A stretch of 64,000 bases of DNA from contig JABTBR010000029.1 of assembly GCA_013284265.1 (NCBI GenBank), forward strand, positions 20,521-84,520. The letters run 5' to 3'. The DNA is from Oxalobacteraceae bacterium. GTDB lineage: Bacteria; Pseudomonadota; Gammaproteobacteria; Burkholderiales; Burkholderiaceae_D. This document shows positions 1 to 8,239 of the stretch, one piece after another (position 1 is the stretch's first letter; each line of letters starts with the position of its first letter). The notes under the pieces are model-generated. The model had not been told where the DNA came from. It searched no databases and saw only the letters and a program-made list of their open reading frames with translations. Made by a program: the position numbers and the translations under genes.

Positions 1-432
1 ATGAGCCAGCATATGATACGCAACCTGTCCACCCTGGTGGCCTTGCGCAACACCGAAGTCGAGCGCCTGCAGACGGAAATGGCGGAAAAAGCCAGTGTGC
101 GCGAACGCTATCAGAAAAACCTGGACCGGCTCACCGGCCTGTACACCAATAGCGGCGCCAGCGGCAACCTGCCCTTGGCGCTGGCCGGCAACTGCGGCGA
201 CTACAAGCAGGCCGTGATGCAGATGGCGGCCAACCACAAGCTCGACCTGAACATGCACGAGGCCGACATGGCCGTGTCCCAGCTGGCGCTGAACGCGGCC
301 TGGGTGCGGCGCGAAGTGCTGGGCAAGGTGCTCAGCAAGCAACAAAAAGTCGTGGACCAAGAGAAAAACGTGATCGAACGCAAGCAGCACGACGAACTGG
401 CGACGCAGCTGTGGTACCGCGGCCAGAAGTAG
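1..432 (+). CDS. fliJ: Flagellar export chaperone FliJ
   Basis: Predicted 143-residue FliJ, the coiled-coil soluble component of the flagellar type III export apparatus. In the known family FliJ binds the FliI ATPase ring and FlhA and escorts free chaperones. The protein is almost entirely helical and charged, with heptad-like stretches near the N-terminus (around residues 15-45) and C-terminus (110-140), and its length matches E. coli FliJ (147). The ATG is the first base of the window, so an upstream in-frame start cannot be excluded, but the N-terminus aligns with that expected of FliJ. It is followed by a 180-bp gap and then fliD. FliHI and the rest of the export genes presumably lie upstream, outside the window. 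Confidence 0.85.
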   Translation: MSQHMIRNLSTLVALRNTEVERLQTEMAEKASVRERYQKNLDRLTGLYTNSGASGNLPLALAGNCGDYKQAVMQMAANHKLDLNMHEADMAVSQLALNAAWVRREVLGKVLSKQQKVVDQEKNVIERKQHDELATQLWYRGQK

Positions 433-534
433 TGTATCGCTGAATGTAGCGCTGACAGTGGAGGAGCGTTGGACGGCGGCAAACCGGTGCGGCACCGGGA
501 TTTGTTGTAAATGGTGACGCGCGAAATAAAGTGT

Positions 535-560
535 TAAATATTTTCATACGGAAACGATAA
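535..560 (+). promoter_or_regulatory. Weak candidate sigma-28 promoter upstream of fliD
   Basis: TAAA (535-538), 14 bases, then AACGATAA (553-560). The FliA consensus is TAAAGTTT-N11-GCCGATAA, equal to TAAA-N15-GCCGATAA, so the -10 CGATAA is good but spacing is one base short and the rest of the -35 is poor. The location 53 bases before the fliD start is right for a class 3 filament-cap gene. Low confidence. Confidence 0.3.
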
Positions 561-612
561 GGGTCGCCTTATATCAAGGTAGACTACTTTCATATTTCCA
601 CGGAGCACGATC

Positions 613-2010
613 ATGGCAATCAGCAACCCGACATACGACCCGATCAATACCGCCACCTCGCTGGCGACGGAGTATACCAAGGGTCAGAAAAGCATCCTGG
701 ATGCGCAGGCCGCCGCGGCCACCGCGACGACCACCGGCTTGAGCAAGCTTAGCTCGGCCATGAGCGCCTTCCAGTCCGCGCTGGCCAGCCTGGCCAGCGG
801 CAGCAAGACGGTCAGCGCCAACGCCGCGACCTTCAGCAATAGCGCCATCGGCACGGCCAGCGCCACCTCGTCCGCCGTGGCCGGCACCTATTCCTTCTAC
901 GTCGAGCAACTGGCCACGGCCGGCCAGGTCGCCTATGGCGGCCTGACCGATACGGTGGCCGCCGGCAGCGGCAACCTGAACGTGATGCTGGCCGACGGCA
1001 GCAGCTTCCAGATCGGCCTGGCCGCGGCCGACAAGAATGTCGACGGCGTGCTGTCGGCCAAGGAAATCGCCGCCGCCATCAATATCGCGGCGGCCAACAA
1101 TTCGCGCGTGACCGCCTCGACCCTGAATGTCAACGGCACCAGCACGCTGGTGCTGACTTCCAACCTGACCGGCGCCGACAACGCCGTCTCGCTCGACACC
1201 TCGGGCGTGAGCAACGCGGCCCTGAAGACGGCGCTGGACGACCCGCTCAACCAGAACCAGGTCGTCAGCGCCAAGGACGCCATCGTCTGGATCGGCGCCC
1301 AGGGCACGGGTACCAAGGTGCAGCAAGCCTCGAACGTGTATGCGGTGGTCGACGACGTGACGATGACCTTCACCAAGGCGCAGACGGTGGGCGACACCCC
1401 GGTCACGCTGACGGTGGCGCCCGACGCGGCCGCCACGGCGGCGAATGTGCAAACCTTCGTCGACGCGTATAACAAACTGAGCAGCCTGCTGGCCGAATTG
1501 AACGCGGCCGGCGACGCCAGCAAGAGCGTCAAGGCGGGCGTGTTCGCCGCCGACGCCGGCGTCAGCGCCCTGCGCGCCGGCATGATTTCCGCCGTGCGCA
1601 CCGTGGCCGGGGGCCAGAGCCTGGTCAACTACGGCATCACGGCCCAGCGCGACGGCACGCTGGCGCTGGACACGACGCGCATGAAAAAAGCCATCGCGGC
1701 CAATCCGAGCGGCCTCGACACGCTGTTCGGCAAGACCGCGCTGGGCGCCGGCACCGGCGTGCTGGGCAAGATGGACAAGCTGATGAGCTCCTGGACCAAT
1801 AGCGCCACCGGCCAGCTCGGGGCGCGCAAGGCCTCGGTCAGCAAGCAGCAGGTGTCGATCACCGACCGCCAGGCCATCTTGCAGAACCAGTACGACAATG
1901 CCTACAAGCGTTATCTGGGCCAATTTACCGCCTTGCAGACCTTGCAGTCGCAAATGGGCAGCACCACCAATCTGCTCACCGCGCTGTTCTCGTCGAGCAA
2001 GGACTCCTGA
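613..2010 (+). CDS. fliD: Flagellar filament cap protein FliD (HAP2)
   Basis: A 465-residue FliD, the pentameric cap at the filament tip that folds incoming flagellin. The N-terminal segment (about 1-100) and the C-terminal segment (about 270-460) carry the conserved FliD_N and FliD_C regions, and the Ala/Ser/Thr-rich middle is the surface-exposed variable domain. The C-terminus has the typical coiled-coil assembly motif with many Gln residues and ends close to LLTALFSSSKDS. The ATG has GGAG eight bases upstream. It starts a run of closely spaced genes, fliD-fliS-fliT-fliK-fliL-fliA. The length is the usual 460-470. Confidence 0.95.
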   Translation: MAISNPTYDPINTATSLATEYTKGQKSILDAQAAAATATTTGLSKLSSAMSAFQSALASLASGSKTVSANAATFSNSAIGTASATSSAVAGTYSFYVEQLATAGQVAYGGLTDTVAAGSGNLNVMLADGSSFQIGLAAADKNVDGVLSAKEIAAAINIAAANNSRVTASTLNVNGTSTLVLTSNLTGADNAVSLDTSGVSNAALKTALDDPLNQNQVVSAKDAIVWIGAQGTGTKVQQASNVYAVVDDVTMTFTKAQTVGDTPVTLTVAPDAAATAANVQTFVDAYNKLSSLLAELNAAGDASKSVKAGVFAADAGVSALRAGMISAVRTVAGGQSLVNYGITAQRDGTLALDTTRMKKAIAANPSGLDTLFGKTALGAGTGVLGKMDKLMSSWTNSATGQLGARKASVSKQQVSITDRQAILQNQYDNAYKRYLGQFTALQTLQSQMGSTTNLLTALFSSSKDS

Positions 2011-2062
2011 TCCGCCGGCGCGCCGCGCCGGCCCGCACATTTATTTGAAGACGGTGAACACC

Positions 2063-2452
2063 ATGTTGAACCAGGAAGCCTACAGCAGTTACCACTCGGT
2101 CAATCTGGACGCCCAGACGGCCCGCGCCTCGCCGGTCGAACTGGTGCTGGTGCTGACCGACGGCCTGCTCGAAGAGCTGGCGCGCGCGCGCGGCCACATC
2201 ATCGGCAAGCGCTATGAGCAAAAGGCCAACAGCCTGAACAAGTGCACCGACATCATCAACGGCTTGTCGAGCTCGCTGGACTTCGACAACGGCGGCGAAG
2301 TCGTGGCCAATCTGGGCCGGCTCTACGAATACTGCGCCGGACGCCTCTATACGGCCGGGGTAGCGATGGACCCCGCCCTGGTCGATGAAGTCACCACCCT
2401 GCTGACCACGATCAAACAAGGCTGGCTGGGTGTACAGGCCAAGAATGGATAG
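2063..2452 (+). CDS. fliS: Flagellin export chaperone FliS
   Basis: A 129-residue FliS, the helical-bundle chaperone that binds the C-terminus of flagellin and stops premature polymerisation in the cytoplasm. The start is the ATG of MLNQEAYSSYH, because this motif (an N-terminal YxxYxxV-type segment) is the family signature; the frame stays open upstream into fliD, but that extension is not FliS-like. The conserved segments include the helix with SPVELVLVLTDGLLEELARA and a region around residues 45-75 containing ADE-type chaperone surfaces. It lies 52 bp after fliD and overlaps fliT by 8 bp, so translational coupling is likely. Confidence 0.92.
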   Translation: MLNQEAYSSYHSVNLDAQTARASPVELVLVLTDGLLEELARARGHIIGKRYEQKANSLNKCTDIINGLSSSLDFDNGGEVVANLGRLYEYCAGRLYTAGVAMDPALVDEVTTLLTTIKQGWLGVQAKNG

Positions 2453-2762
2453 GCAGCACATCTTGCTACAGCTGGCCCAAAAGATGAGTGCGGCAACGGC
2501 GGCGGCGGACTGGAAAGCGCTGGCCGCACTGAATACGCTGATGGGCTCCTCGCTGCCGGCGATGGCGGCCCAGGGCCGCTGGACCCCGGCCGAGCGCGCC
2601 GCGCTGTCGGCGCTGCGGCAATTGCATGTGCAGGCGGTCGCGCTGTGCGACCACGAAACCGCTGAACTGGGCAAACGGCTCGGCGATATGCAGGCTAACA
2701 AGGAGGGCTGGATCGCTTATGCCCTCGACAGCGAAAACGCAGAAACTGGAACCGAAGCATGA
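2445..2762 (+). CDS. fliT: Flagellar chaperone FliT
   Basis: A 105-residue predicted FliT, the export chaperone for FliD. In enterics it also binds FlhDC and FliI. The sequence is short, helical and poorly conserved; identification rests largely on its position directly after fliS, its size, and the helix-turn-helix-bundle pattern with several Leu/Ala heptads. The start chosen is the ATG of MDRQHILLQLAQKM, overlapping the end of fliS by 8 bp; an alternative start 15 bases upstream adds MYRPR. It overlaps fliK by 4 bp (ATGA). Confidence 0.75.
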   Translation: MDRQHILLQLAQKMSAATAAADWKALAALNTLMGSSLPAMAAQGRWTPAERAALSALRQLHVQAVALCDHETAELGKRLGDMQANKEGWIAYALDSENAETGTEA

Positions 2763-4150
2763 CGATGATACTGAACAATGCGAACGCCTCCGCCCCAGCC
2801 TCCGCCCCCGGCGGCAGCCTGCCCGCGGCCCAGCCTGGCCTGCCCGCCGATGCGGCCCTGGCCGCCGCAGCGGCCGCCACCGGCGCGAGCGCGGCCACGG
2901 CGAGCACCGCGGCCGATGCCGCGGCAGCGGCGGCTGCCACTGCCGCCCAGCCCCTGTTCGCCGCCCTGCTCAACCTGGCCGACCTGGCCGGTGTGGAGAC
3001 GGCCCCGGCCGATGATGGCGCGGCGCCCGCCGCGCCCGAAGACGAGACCGGCGCTAGCGCCGCCGCCGGCGCCGCGATGGCCTCGATGGCCGCCCCCATG
3101 CTGAGCATGGCCATGGTCTTGCCCCAGACCTTGAGCGGCGCCGTGCCGACGTCGCAGCCAGGCGCGGACCAGTTCGCGCGTCCGACTCCCCGCGATGGCC
3201 GCGTCGAAGGCGCTGCCGGGTCCGATACCAGCCTGCCCGGCGCCATCCCGGCCACGGTCGCGCCGCTGGACCAGGTCAATGTGGCCCAGCCGGTGCCGCA
3301 GTCGACCACGGCCGCCGGCACCGCCAGCCAGTTCGCCGCGGCCCTGCACAGCGAACAGCAAAACACGCACGCCCGCAGCGAACAGGCCGCCGCCAATGCC
3401 GCCGCCGGTACGGCCGGCGCCGCCGCGCCCGCCATCGCGCTCCAGTCTGCTCTGGCCGGCGCCGCCCTGCCCGCCCAGCCAGCCAGCGGGGCGCCGCGCA
3501 GCGCCCCGCGCCAGAGCGCCGATCCGGCCTACCTGAACACGGCCGACAGTGCCGCCAACGACGGCCTCGGCGGCGCACAAGCCTCGGGCGGCGCCCGCCT
3601 GCTGGGCACCACCGAACTGGGCAAGATCAGCGCCAACAGTCTCAGCATCAGCAGCAACGCCGCCCAGTTCGCCAGCCAGCAAACCGCGCTGCAGCCCGGC
3701 GCCGCCGGCCAGGCCGATGCCCTCAAGCTGAGCGGCGGCGCCGAGCAGTGGCAGCAGCCGCTGCGCGAGGCGCTGGGCGAGCGCCTGCAGCTGCAATTGC
3801 AGCGCAATGACAACCATGCGGTGATCCGCCTCGATCCGCCCAACCTGGGCCGCATCGAAATCTCGATCCGCCATAGCGCCGGCAATCTGCAGGTGAACCT
3901 GTCGGCCAGCCACAGCGAGGTGCTGCGCCAGCTCGGCAACATCGGCGAGAGCATGCGCCAGGACCTGTCCCAGCGCCAGTTCAGCGAGGTGGCCGTGACG
4001 GTGTCGGCCACGCCGCGCCAGGGACTGGCCGACGGCGACGGCCGCGGCCGCCAGGGCCGGGACCAGGAGCAAGCCGCCACGCCGGGGCGCGCACTGTCTG
4101 AGGACGACAGCGCCGCCGCCAGCTTTGCCATGTTGACGGAAAGGGAGTAA
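2759..4150 (+). CDS. fliK: Flagellar hook-length control protein FliK
   Basis: A 463-residue FliK, the secreted molecular ruler that stops hook export and switches FlhB specificity to filament substrates. The first 240 residues are very rich in Ala, Pro and Gly, typical of the unstructured ruler region. The C-terminal Flg_hook domain (about 325-425) contains the conserved pattern LQLQLQRNDNHAVIRLDPPNLGRIEI, seen here as residues before and after the VIRLDPPNLGRI core, followed by VNLSASHSEVLRQL. The tail is charged. It overlaps fliT by 4 bp and precedes fliL by 7 bp. Confidence 0.92.
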   Translation: MTMILNNANASAPASAPGGSLPAAQPGLPADAALAAAAAATGASAATASTAADAAAAAAATAAQPLFAALLNLADLAGVETAPADDGAAPAAPEDETGASAAAGAAMASMAAPMLSMAMVLPQTLSGAVPTSQPGADQFARPTPRDGRVEGAAGSDTSLPGAIPATVAPLDQVNVAQPVPQSTTAAGTASQFAAALHSEQQNTHARSEQAAANAAAGTAGAAAPAIALQSALAGAALPAQPASGAPRSAPRQSADPAYLNTADSAANDGLGGAQASGGARLLGTTELGKISANSLSISSNAAQFASQQTALQPGAAGQADALKLSGGAEQWQQPLREALGERLQLQLQRNDNHAVIRLDPPNLGRIEISIRHSAGNLQVNLSASHSEVLRQLGNIGESMRQDLSQRQFSEVAVTVSATPRQGLADGDGRGRQGRDQEQAATPGRALSEDDSAAASFAMLTERE

Positions 4151-4157
4151 GCGGTAG

Positions 4158-4625
4158 ATGAAAAATATGAAACTGATCGTCATCGGGGCTGTCGCCGTCG
4201 TGCTGTTGGGCGGCGGGGGCGCGGGGGCATGGTATTTCATGTCCAAGAGCAGCGCACCGGCCGGCAAGGAGGCCAAGCATGAAGAGAAACACGAGGTGGA
4301 AAAGCATCCGCCCAAGTATCTGACGGTCGAAAAAGTGATCATCATGCTCAAGCGCTCCCCCGGCGATACCGCGACCCACTATCTGTCGGCCGATCTGGTG
4401 ATCAGCACCAACGAGGAAAAGGAAAAGGCGGCCAAGGAACAGTTGCCGATGCTGCGCAGCGTGGCGGTGCGGACCCTGTCCGACCTGCCGCTGGTGACCG
4501 CCCAGCAGATGTCGATCGACCAGTTTTCGGCGGCCCTGAACAAGGCCTATGACGAGACATACACCCATGACAAGCGGGACAAGCCGTTTTCGGAAGTCAT
4601 GATCGGCAAGCTCATCATCGAGTGA
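4158..4625 (+). CDS. fliL: Flagellar basal body-associated protein FliL
   Basis: A 155-residue FliL, a single-pass inner-membrane protein that surrounds the stator and helps it engage. The N-terminus shows a short cytoplasmic segment, one hydrophobic helix (about 5-27, rich in Val, Gly and Ala), a charged linker of Lys/Glu/His, and the periplasmic FliL domain ending in a conserved MIGKLIIE-type C-terminus. Unlike the common fliL-fliM-fliN order, here it is followed by fliA, with no C-ring genes after it. Confidence 0.9.
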   Translation: MKNMKLIVIGAVAVVLLGGGGAGAWYFMSKSSAPAGKEAKHEEKHEVEKHPPKYLTVEKVIIMLKRSPGDTATHYLSADLVISTNEEKEKAAKEQLPMLRSVAVRTLSDLPLVTAQQMSIDQFSAALNKAYDETYTHDKRDKPFSEVMIGKLIIE

Positions 4626-4666
4626 CGGTGAAAGCGCGGCCGGAACAGCAGACAAGTGGGGCAGGC

Positions 4667-5404
4667 ATGGCATACATAGAGCAGTGCGCGGATGCATATG
4701 CGGAAAGCTACGGCGCCGACGGCGGCGCGCCGGTGCGCCATAGCGTGGCCGACGAGCAGAAGCATCTGCTGTCCTACGCACCGCTGGTCAAGCGTATCGT
4801 GCGCCAGCTCAATTCGCAGATCGCCGGCGCCATCGACCGCGACGATATGGAACAGATCGGCCTGATGGGCCTGCTCGAAGCGCTGCGCCGCTACGGCGAA
4901 CCGGACGGCGCCTTCGGCAGTTATGCCAGCCTGCGCATCCGCGGCGCCATCCTCGACGAGCTGCGCCGCCAGGACTGGCGCCCGCGCGCGGTGCGCCAGC
5001 ACAGCCACAAGCTGCGCGACGCGGTGCGCGCGCTGACCCGCAAGCTGGGCCGCGAGCCCAGCGAGGCCGACATCATTTCCCAGCTCGGCATCACGGCCGA
5101 GGCCTACCAGGAATACCAGCTCGACGAGAACGCCGAGCTGATCGCCAGTTTCGACGAAATCCTGCAAGACAGCATCGGCAACGACAGCGCACCCAGCCCC
5201 GAGGACCAGCTGATGGTGCGGCGCAGCCTGGAACAGGCCCTGCATGGCCTGGACGAGCGCGAACAGCGGGTGGTGCAGATGTATTACGAATTTGAACTGA
5301 GCTACAAGGAAATTGCCGCCGTCCTCGACCTGACCGACGCGCGCGTCTGCCAGTTGAACAAGGCGGCCCTGGGCAAAATGAAAGCGGTTCTGCAAAGCGC
5401 CTGA
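4667..5404 (+). CDS. fliA: RNA polymerase sigma-28 factor FliA
   Basis: A 245-residue flagellar sigma factor that directs transcription of late flagellar, motility and chemotaxis genes. It shows region 2 (around 40-110, with APLVKRIVRQLNSQI and the DDMEQIGLMGLLEALRRY core), region 3 (about 120-160), and region 4 with the helix-turn-helix LSYKEIAAVLDLTDARVCQL near the C-terminus. The ATG of MAYIEQ is chosen because it gives the standard FliA length; an upstream GTG overlapping the fliL stop would add 15 residues. Placed immediately before motAB. Its activity is expected to be held by FlgM encoded downstream. Confidence 0.93.
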   Translation: MAYIEQCADAYAESYGADGGAPVRHSVADEQKHLLSYAPLVKRIVRQLNSQIAGAIDRDDMEQIGLMGLLEALRRYGEPDGAFGSYASLRIRGAILDELRRQDWRPRAVRQHSHKLRDAVRALTRKLGREPSEADIISQLGITAEAYQEYQLDENAELIASFDEILQDSIGNDSAPSPEDQLMVRRSLEQALHGLDEREQRVVQMYYEFELSYKEIAAVLDLTDARVCQLNKAALGKMKAVLQSA

Positions 5405-5450
5405 GCGCACGCGGGCAACCTGATCACAGTAAGCGGAAAGGCGAATCATC

Positions 5451-6368
5451 ATGCAGCAAATCATCGGTATCATCATCGTCATGGGCAGCGTCTTCGGGGG
5501 CTTCTTCATGATGGGAGGCGCCTTCCACCAGATCTGGCAGCCGATCGAGCTGATCGTCATCGCCGGGGCCGGCCTGGGCGCCTTCGTGCTGGGCAATCCG
5601 ACCCACGTACTGTCCGAGACCATGACCCAGCTGAAAAAAATTCTGTTCCGTAAAAAATACGACTCGGAATTCCAACGCCAGCTGCTGCTGCTGATGTATG
5701 AACTGCTGCAACTGGCCGCCGGCGGCCTGAAGGCCCTCGACGCCCACGTCGAGGCGCCCAAGGACAGCCCGCTGTTCCAGCGCTATCCGCGCGTGCTGGA
5801 AGAACCCAAGCTGCTCGCCTTCATCGTCGACAACTTCCGCCTGATGGCCATGGGCAAGATCAACGCCCACGAACTCGAAGGCGTGCTCGAACAGGAGCTG
5901 GAAGCCATCCATGAGGAACTGAACCAGCCGGCCAAGTCCCTCAACAAGATCGGCGAAGCGATGCCGGGCTTCGGGATTCTGGCCGCCGTGCTGGGGATCG
6001 TGATCACCATGAACACCGTCAGCGAAGGCGCCAGCTCGGGCGATATCGCCGAACACGTGGGCGCGGCCATGGTCGGCACCTTCATCGGTATCTTCATGTG
6101 CTACGGCGTGCTCGACCCGATTTCCAATATGATGAAGCAGCTGGTGGGCCAGGAAGCGTCCAACAAGGAGTGCGTCAAGGTGGTGCTGGTGACCCATGTG
6201 GCCGGCAAGCCGCCGCTGCTGGCCATCGATGCCGGACGGCGCCTGGTGCCGCTGAACATCAAGCCGAGTTTCGCCCAGCTCGAACGCTGGATCAATGACC
6301 TGGAAGGCCGCGACAGCGCGCCGGAAGAGACCTCGCGCCGAGGAGGTGGCCGTGCTAAAGCCGCATGA
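5451..6368 (+). CDS. motA: Flagellar stator protein MotA
   Basis: A 305-residue MotA of the proton-driven type: four predicted membrane helices (two near the N-terminus, about 2-22 and 28-50; two in the second half, about 172-192 and 203-225) and a large cytoplasmic loop that contacts FliG. The loop has the charged EEPKLLAFIVDNFRLMAMG segment, and the third helix contains the conserved proline in PGFGILAAVLGIVITM. The length is slightly over E. coli MotA (295). It is 46 bp after fliA, and its 3' end overlaps motB. Confidence 0.95.
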   Translation: MQQIIGIIIVMGSVFGGFFMMGGAFHQIWQPIELIVIAGAGLGAFVLGNPTHVLSETMTQLKKILFRKKYDSEFQRQLLLLMYELLQLAAGGLKALDAHVEAPKDSPLFQRYPRVLEEPKLLAFIVDNFRLMAMGKINAHELEGVLEQELEAIHEELNQPAKSLNKIGEAMPGFGILAAVLGIVITMNTVSEGASSGDIAEHVGAAMVGTFIGIFMCYGVLDPISNMMKQLVGQEASNKECVKVVLVTHVAGKPPLLAIDAGRRLVPLNIKPSFAQLERWINDLEGRDSAPEETSRRGGGRAKAA

Positions 6369-7476
6369 GAAACATCATGAAGAGACCATCGTCAAGCGCG
6401 GCGGTGGCAAGCACAAGCACGACGAGCATGGCGGTGCCTGGAAGGTAGCCTTCGCCGACTTTTGCCTGGCGTTGATGTGTCTGTTCCTGGTGCTGTGGCT
6501 GATGGCGGCGCGCAATACCGAATCGCTGCAGCACATCATGACCGAGGCCGACGGCGCCAAGACCGACCAGGGCAAGGGCGTCATGCCCGAGCAGGTGGGC
6601 GGGCCGCGCGGCAGCCTGATCGAGCGCTTCCCTATGCCGCGTACCGGCAACTCGGACGCGCCCGGCAAGCAGCTCGCCTCCGGCGAAGCCTCGCCCGAGG
6701 TCAGCGCGACGGCCGCCAAGGTCACCTATGACACCCCGGCCGACCTGGCCGCGCTGTCCAAGGCGCTCACCCAGATGAGCGCGGAATTTGGCCTGAGCAG
6801 CAATCTCGAATCGGTGATCACCCCCTATGGCTTGCGCGTGATGATGCACGACACCGACCATCAGGGCATGTTCGTGCGCGGTTCGGCCGTGCCGACCGAC
6901 AAATTCCGCTCCATGCTGCGCAAGATGGGCCAGCTGTTCTCGCATATGGAAAACCAGATGCTGGTGGTCGGCCACACCGACTCGCTGCAATACGCCGACA
7001 CCAGTTATTCGGCCTTCTCCAACTGGACCCTGTCGAGCAACCGCGCGATGTCCTCGCGCGCCCAGCTGCTGGCCGGCAGCATGAATCCGGAATCGGTGCT
7101 GCAGGTGGTGGGCATGGCCGACCGCGCCCCGCTCAATCCCAAGCAGCCCGACGCCGGCGTCAACCGCCGCATCGAGCTGCTGATACTGACCACGGCCCAG
7201 GCCAGGGCGGTGGCGGGCATGTTCGGCGTACCCGACAATAAGAGCGCGCTCAACGAGGATATCGACACCTCCCTGCCCGACGTCAGCATGCTGCAGAAGC
7301 TGCGCGAAAAAATAATGCCGCTCGAAAAGAATTCCGGCAAGGCAGGCAGTTACAATGAAGCACGCGGTGGCCAGCGCAGCGAGCCGCGCAACGGCCAGGG
7401 CACCGGGCAGCGCGATGGTCAGGGCACGGGGCAACGCGAAGGTCAACGCGATGGTCAACGCGATGGTCAACGTTAA
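6352..7476 (+). CDS. motB: Flagellar stator protein MotB
   Basis: A 374-residue MotB, the peptidoglycan-anchored stator subunit. One membrane helix near the N-terminus carries the proton-accepting Asp in VAFADFCLALM; the C-terminal half is an OmpA-like peptidoglycan-binding domain with VVGHTDSLQY and NRRIELLIL motifs. The GTG at 6352 is chosen because AGGAGG lies at 6341-6346, five bases upstream; it overlaps motA by 17 bp. The last 28 residues are a low-complexity tail of Gly-Gln-Arg-Asp/Glu units encoded by a short tandem repeat, not part of the usual family. Confidence 0.94.
   Translation: MLKPHEKHHEETIVKRGGGKHKHDEHGGAWKVAFADFCLALMCLFLVLWLMAARNTESLQHIMTEADGAKTDQGKGVMPEQVGGPRGSLIERFPMPRTGNSDAPGKQLASGEASPEVSATAAKVTYDTPADLAALSKALTQMSAEFGLSSNLESVITPYGLRVMMHDTDHQGMFVRGSAVPTDKFRSMLRKMGQLFSHMENQMLVVGHTDSLQYADTSYSAFSNWTLSSNRAMSSRAQLLAGSMNPESVLQVVGMADRAPLNPKQPDAGVNRRIELLILTTAQARAVAGMFGVPDNKSALNEDIDTSLPDVSMLQKLREKIMPLEKNSGKAGSYNEARGGQRSEPRNGQGTGQRDGQGTGQREGQRDGQRDGQR
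7393..7476 (+). repeat. Tandem repeat at the 3' end of motB
   Basis: Two 24-bp units (7393-7416, 7417-7440), the second containing a 12-bp unit that then repeats at 7441-7452, 7453-7464 and, in degenerate form ending in the stop codon, 7465-7476. The core unit GGTCAACGCGAT encodes GQRD. This is likely a slippage-prone, length-variable tail. Confidence 0.85.
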
Positions 7477-7538
7477 GGCGGAGCGCGCCCAGCGGCGCAT
7501 TGCGGGCTGATATGGAAACCAAGCCAAGAGGCACACGT

Positions 7539-7814
7539 ATGAGAATCTCCACAGGGAATGTGGACGGCATGGCCGTCCAGCGCGTCAGCGAACAAGCGCC
7601 GGCCGAAGCGGCCGAGGCGGTCCACGCCCCCGCCCCCCAGACGGCGCTGCAATCGGCGGTACTGCAGCCGGCGCTCAAAGCGATGTCCGAAATGCCCGAG
7701 ATCGACCAGGAAAAAGTGGCGGCCCTGCGCGATGCGCTGGCCAAGGGCGAATTGCCCTTCAACGCCGCCAAGCTGGCCGGCCTGATCCAGCGTTTCCACG
7801 GGAGCGAGAAGTGA
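7539..7814 (+). CDS. flgM: Anti-sigma-28 factor FlgM
   Basis: A 91-residue FlgM, the exported inhibitor that holds FliA until the hook is finished. The N-terminal half is disordered and Ala-rich; the C-terminal half has the conserved binding motif beginning IDQEKVAALRDALAKGE and continuing to the LAGLIQRF helix. The start is the ATG of MRISTGNV, with AAGAGG at 7526-7531 seven bases upstream; the frame stays open a few codons further upstream. The stop overlaps the GTG of flgN. It lies 62 bp after motB. Confidence 0.92.
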   Translation: MRISTGNVDGMAVQRVSEQAPAEAAEAVHAPAPQTALQSAVLQPALKAMSEMPEIDQEKVAALRDALAKGELPFNAAKLAGLIQRFHGSEK

Positions 7815-8239
7815 ACCAGACCACGCGCCAGCAAGCCATGCAGCAACTGCTGCGCGGCATGGCCGACGATGGCCTGGCCTACCAGGAAGTACTGGCCCTG
7901 CTCGAACAGCAGTTCGAGGCCGCCGTGCGCCACCAGAGCGCGCGCCTGGGCGAAGTGGCCGAAACCATCACGGCCAAGGTCGATGTGATCGAGGCGCGCC
8001 GGCGCCAGCGCGTGGCGCTGGTGCAACAGCTGCTGGGGCCGGGCGGCACCATGGCCCAGGCCTTCGCCCTGCTCAAGCAGGAGGCGCGGCTGCGGCTCGA
8101 AGCCGACTGGGCCGCACTGGAACAGATGGTGATCGAATGCAAACGGCTGGGCAAGCGCAATAGCGACTTGCTGGTCGACCAGTACAGCATCATGCAGCGC
8201 GTGCTGCACGGGGAGGACCAACTGTATGCGCCCGCTTGA
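7811..8239 (+). CDS. flgN: Flagellar export chaperone FlgN
   Basis: A 142-residue predicted FlgN, the cytoplasmic chaperone for the hook-filament junction proteins FlgK and FlgL. The protein is all-helical, with a long amphipathic coiled coil and a conserved C-terminal region containing LGKRNSDLLVDQ, a typical FlgN motif (the NxxLL region). It begins with GTG overlapping the flgM stop (GTGA), so it is probably translationally coupled. It overlaps the next gene by 14 bp. Confidence 0.88.
   Translation: MNQTTRQQAMQQLLRGMADDGLAYQEVLALLEQQFEAAVRHQSARLGEVAETITAKVDVIEARRRQRVALVQQLLGPGGTMAQAFALLKQEARLRLEADWAALEQMVIECKRLGKRNSDLLVDQYSIMQRVLHGEDQLYAPA

Noticed and set aside
574..2040. Long open frame on the minus strand opposite fliD
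   Set aside because: It is antisense to a clear fliD with no family features. Such frames are common in GC-rich genes because stop codons are rare in the opposite frame.
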